This document shows positions 63,697 to 64,000 of a stretch of DNA of 64,000 bases, one piece after another; position 1 is the stretch's first letter, and each line of letters begins with the position of its first letter. The DNA comes from Sinorhizobium fredii NGR234 (GTDB lineage: Bacteria > Pseudomonadota > Alphaproteobacteria > Rhizobiales > Rhizobiaceae), in assembly GCF_000018545.1 (NCBI RefSeq), contig NC_012586.1, positions 558,001-622,000 of the forward strand. The letters run 5' to 3'. A program made the position numbers and the translations under genes. Under the pieces are notes generated by a model. It made no database searches, had not been told where the DNA came from, and saw only the letters and a list, made by a program, of their open reading frames with translations.

Positions 63697-64000
63697 TATG
63701 TGCGGTCCCGGATTTTCTGCGGCAGGTTGTCGATCAACAGGTTGACGCTGATCGTCAGGCTGGCGATCGCAAGCGAGGGGAACATGACCGCCGGTGCGCC
63801 GAAAGGCAGACCGCCGATGTTTTCGCGCACAAGCGCGCCCCAGTCGGCATACGGCGGCTGCACGCCGAGGCCGAGGAAGGAGAGGCCGGAGAGCAGCAGG
63901 ACGATGAAGACGAAGCGGAGGCCGAGATCGGCGAGTACCGGCCCGACAATGTTCGGCAGGATCTCGGAGCGGATCAGGTACCAGGTGCTTTCGCCGCGGA
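63696..64000 (-). CDS. Dipeptide-type ABC permease (DppC family), C-terminal part
   Basis: The visible 101 codons enter from the right edge and end at 63696. They read STWYLIRSEILPNIVGPVLA, RFVFIVLLLSGLSFLGLGVQ with PPYADWGALVRENIG, and FPSLAIASLTISVNLLIDNL, the standard DppC/OppC C-terminus after the EAA loop. Its stop overlaps the ATPase start by one base. The rest of the operon lies outside the window. Confidence 0.88.

Overview
The window looks like DNA from a Rhizobiaceae alphaproteobacterium, probably Sinorhizobium/Ensifer/Rhizobium-like and probably an accessory replicon. This is inferred from several features: high GC, DUF982 and DUF1127 proteins, an extra groESL copy behind a CIRCE element, a ROSE-like small-heat-shock leader, adenylate-cyclase/TolB/TPR proteins, and rhizobial mosaic palindromic repeats. 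No rRNA, tRNA, CRISPR array or replication origin was seen. Insertion-sequence debris, frameshifted genes and many divergent regulator/operon pairs indicate a mosaic region.

Layout. 1-3029: end of an epoxide hydrolase, a cupin, and a TetR-DUF2798-alpha/beta hydrolase operon behind a TetR palindrome. 3270-8461: a frameshifted orphan gene, a YeeE/YedE sulfur transporter, and a minus-strand redox operon (NDH-like flavoprotein, cupin, AhpD-like protein) divergent from an Rrf2 regulator across a perfect 14-bp inverted repeat. 8583-14672: msrB-msrA, an amidase, DUF6130, trxB, DUF1127, and a DUF417 membrane protein divergent from a TetR with three matching operators. 14719-21306: IS630 and IS5 remnants, a cyclase-TolB-TPR protein, a Pcm-erythromycin-esterase fusion, and a truncated hsp20 that keeps its RpoH promoter and ROSE-like leader. 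21482-26104: CIRCE-groES-groEL, a DegP/HtrA protease, DUF982 genes and a small unknown protein. 26117-29522: an IS630 element with a frameshifted transposase and an IS91-type element with its tyrosine recombinase.

29804-40702 is the most interesting block: a catabolic island arranged around a GntR regulator. On the minus strand lie an intradiol dioxygenase, an HpaH-like hydratase, an HpaI-like aldolase and a substrate-binding-protein-like gene without a signal peptide. On the plus strand lie gntR, a TIM-barrel isomerase/dehydratase, a complete polar-amino-acid-type ABC transporter, a quinate/shikimate dehydrogenase, a CHMI-like isomerase, a type II dehydroquinase and a Gfo/Idh/MocA dehydrogenase. 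Matching AATAATCG palindromes occur in both divergent promoters. The set suggests import and breakdown of quinate/shikimate-like cyclic acids through an aromatic intermediate, with intradiol cleavage followed by meta-pathway-type isomerase, hydratase and aldolase steps.

41033-64000: a short tyrosine recombinase; a second cyclase-TolB-TPR protein fused to a rhodanese domain without its catalytic cysteine; a peptide/nickel-type ABC operon divergent from a copper-type operon (DUF2946, PepSY, YcnI, CopC-CopD fusion) across AT-rich Zur-like dyads; a peroxiredoxin; a LysR regulator divergent from a 4-oxalomesaconate-tautomerase-like gene and a TauABC-type transporter; a group II intron reverse-transcriptase fragment; an aldo/keto reductase beside a broken LysR gene with a 12-bp tandem repeat; a long perfect hairpin repeat; and the start of a dipeptide-type ABC operon running off the right edge.
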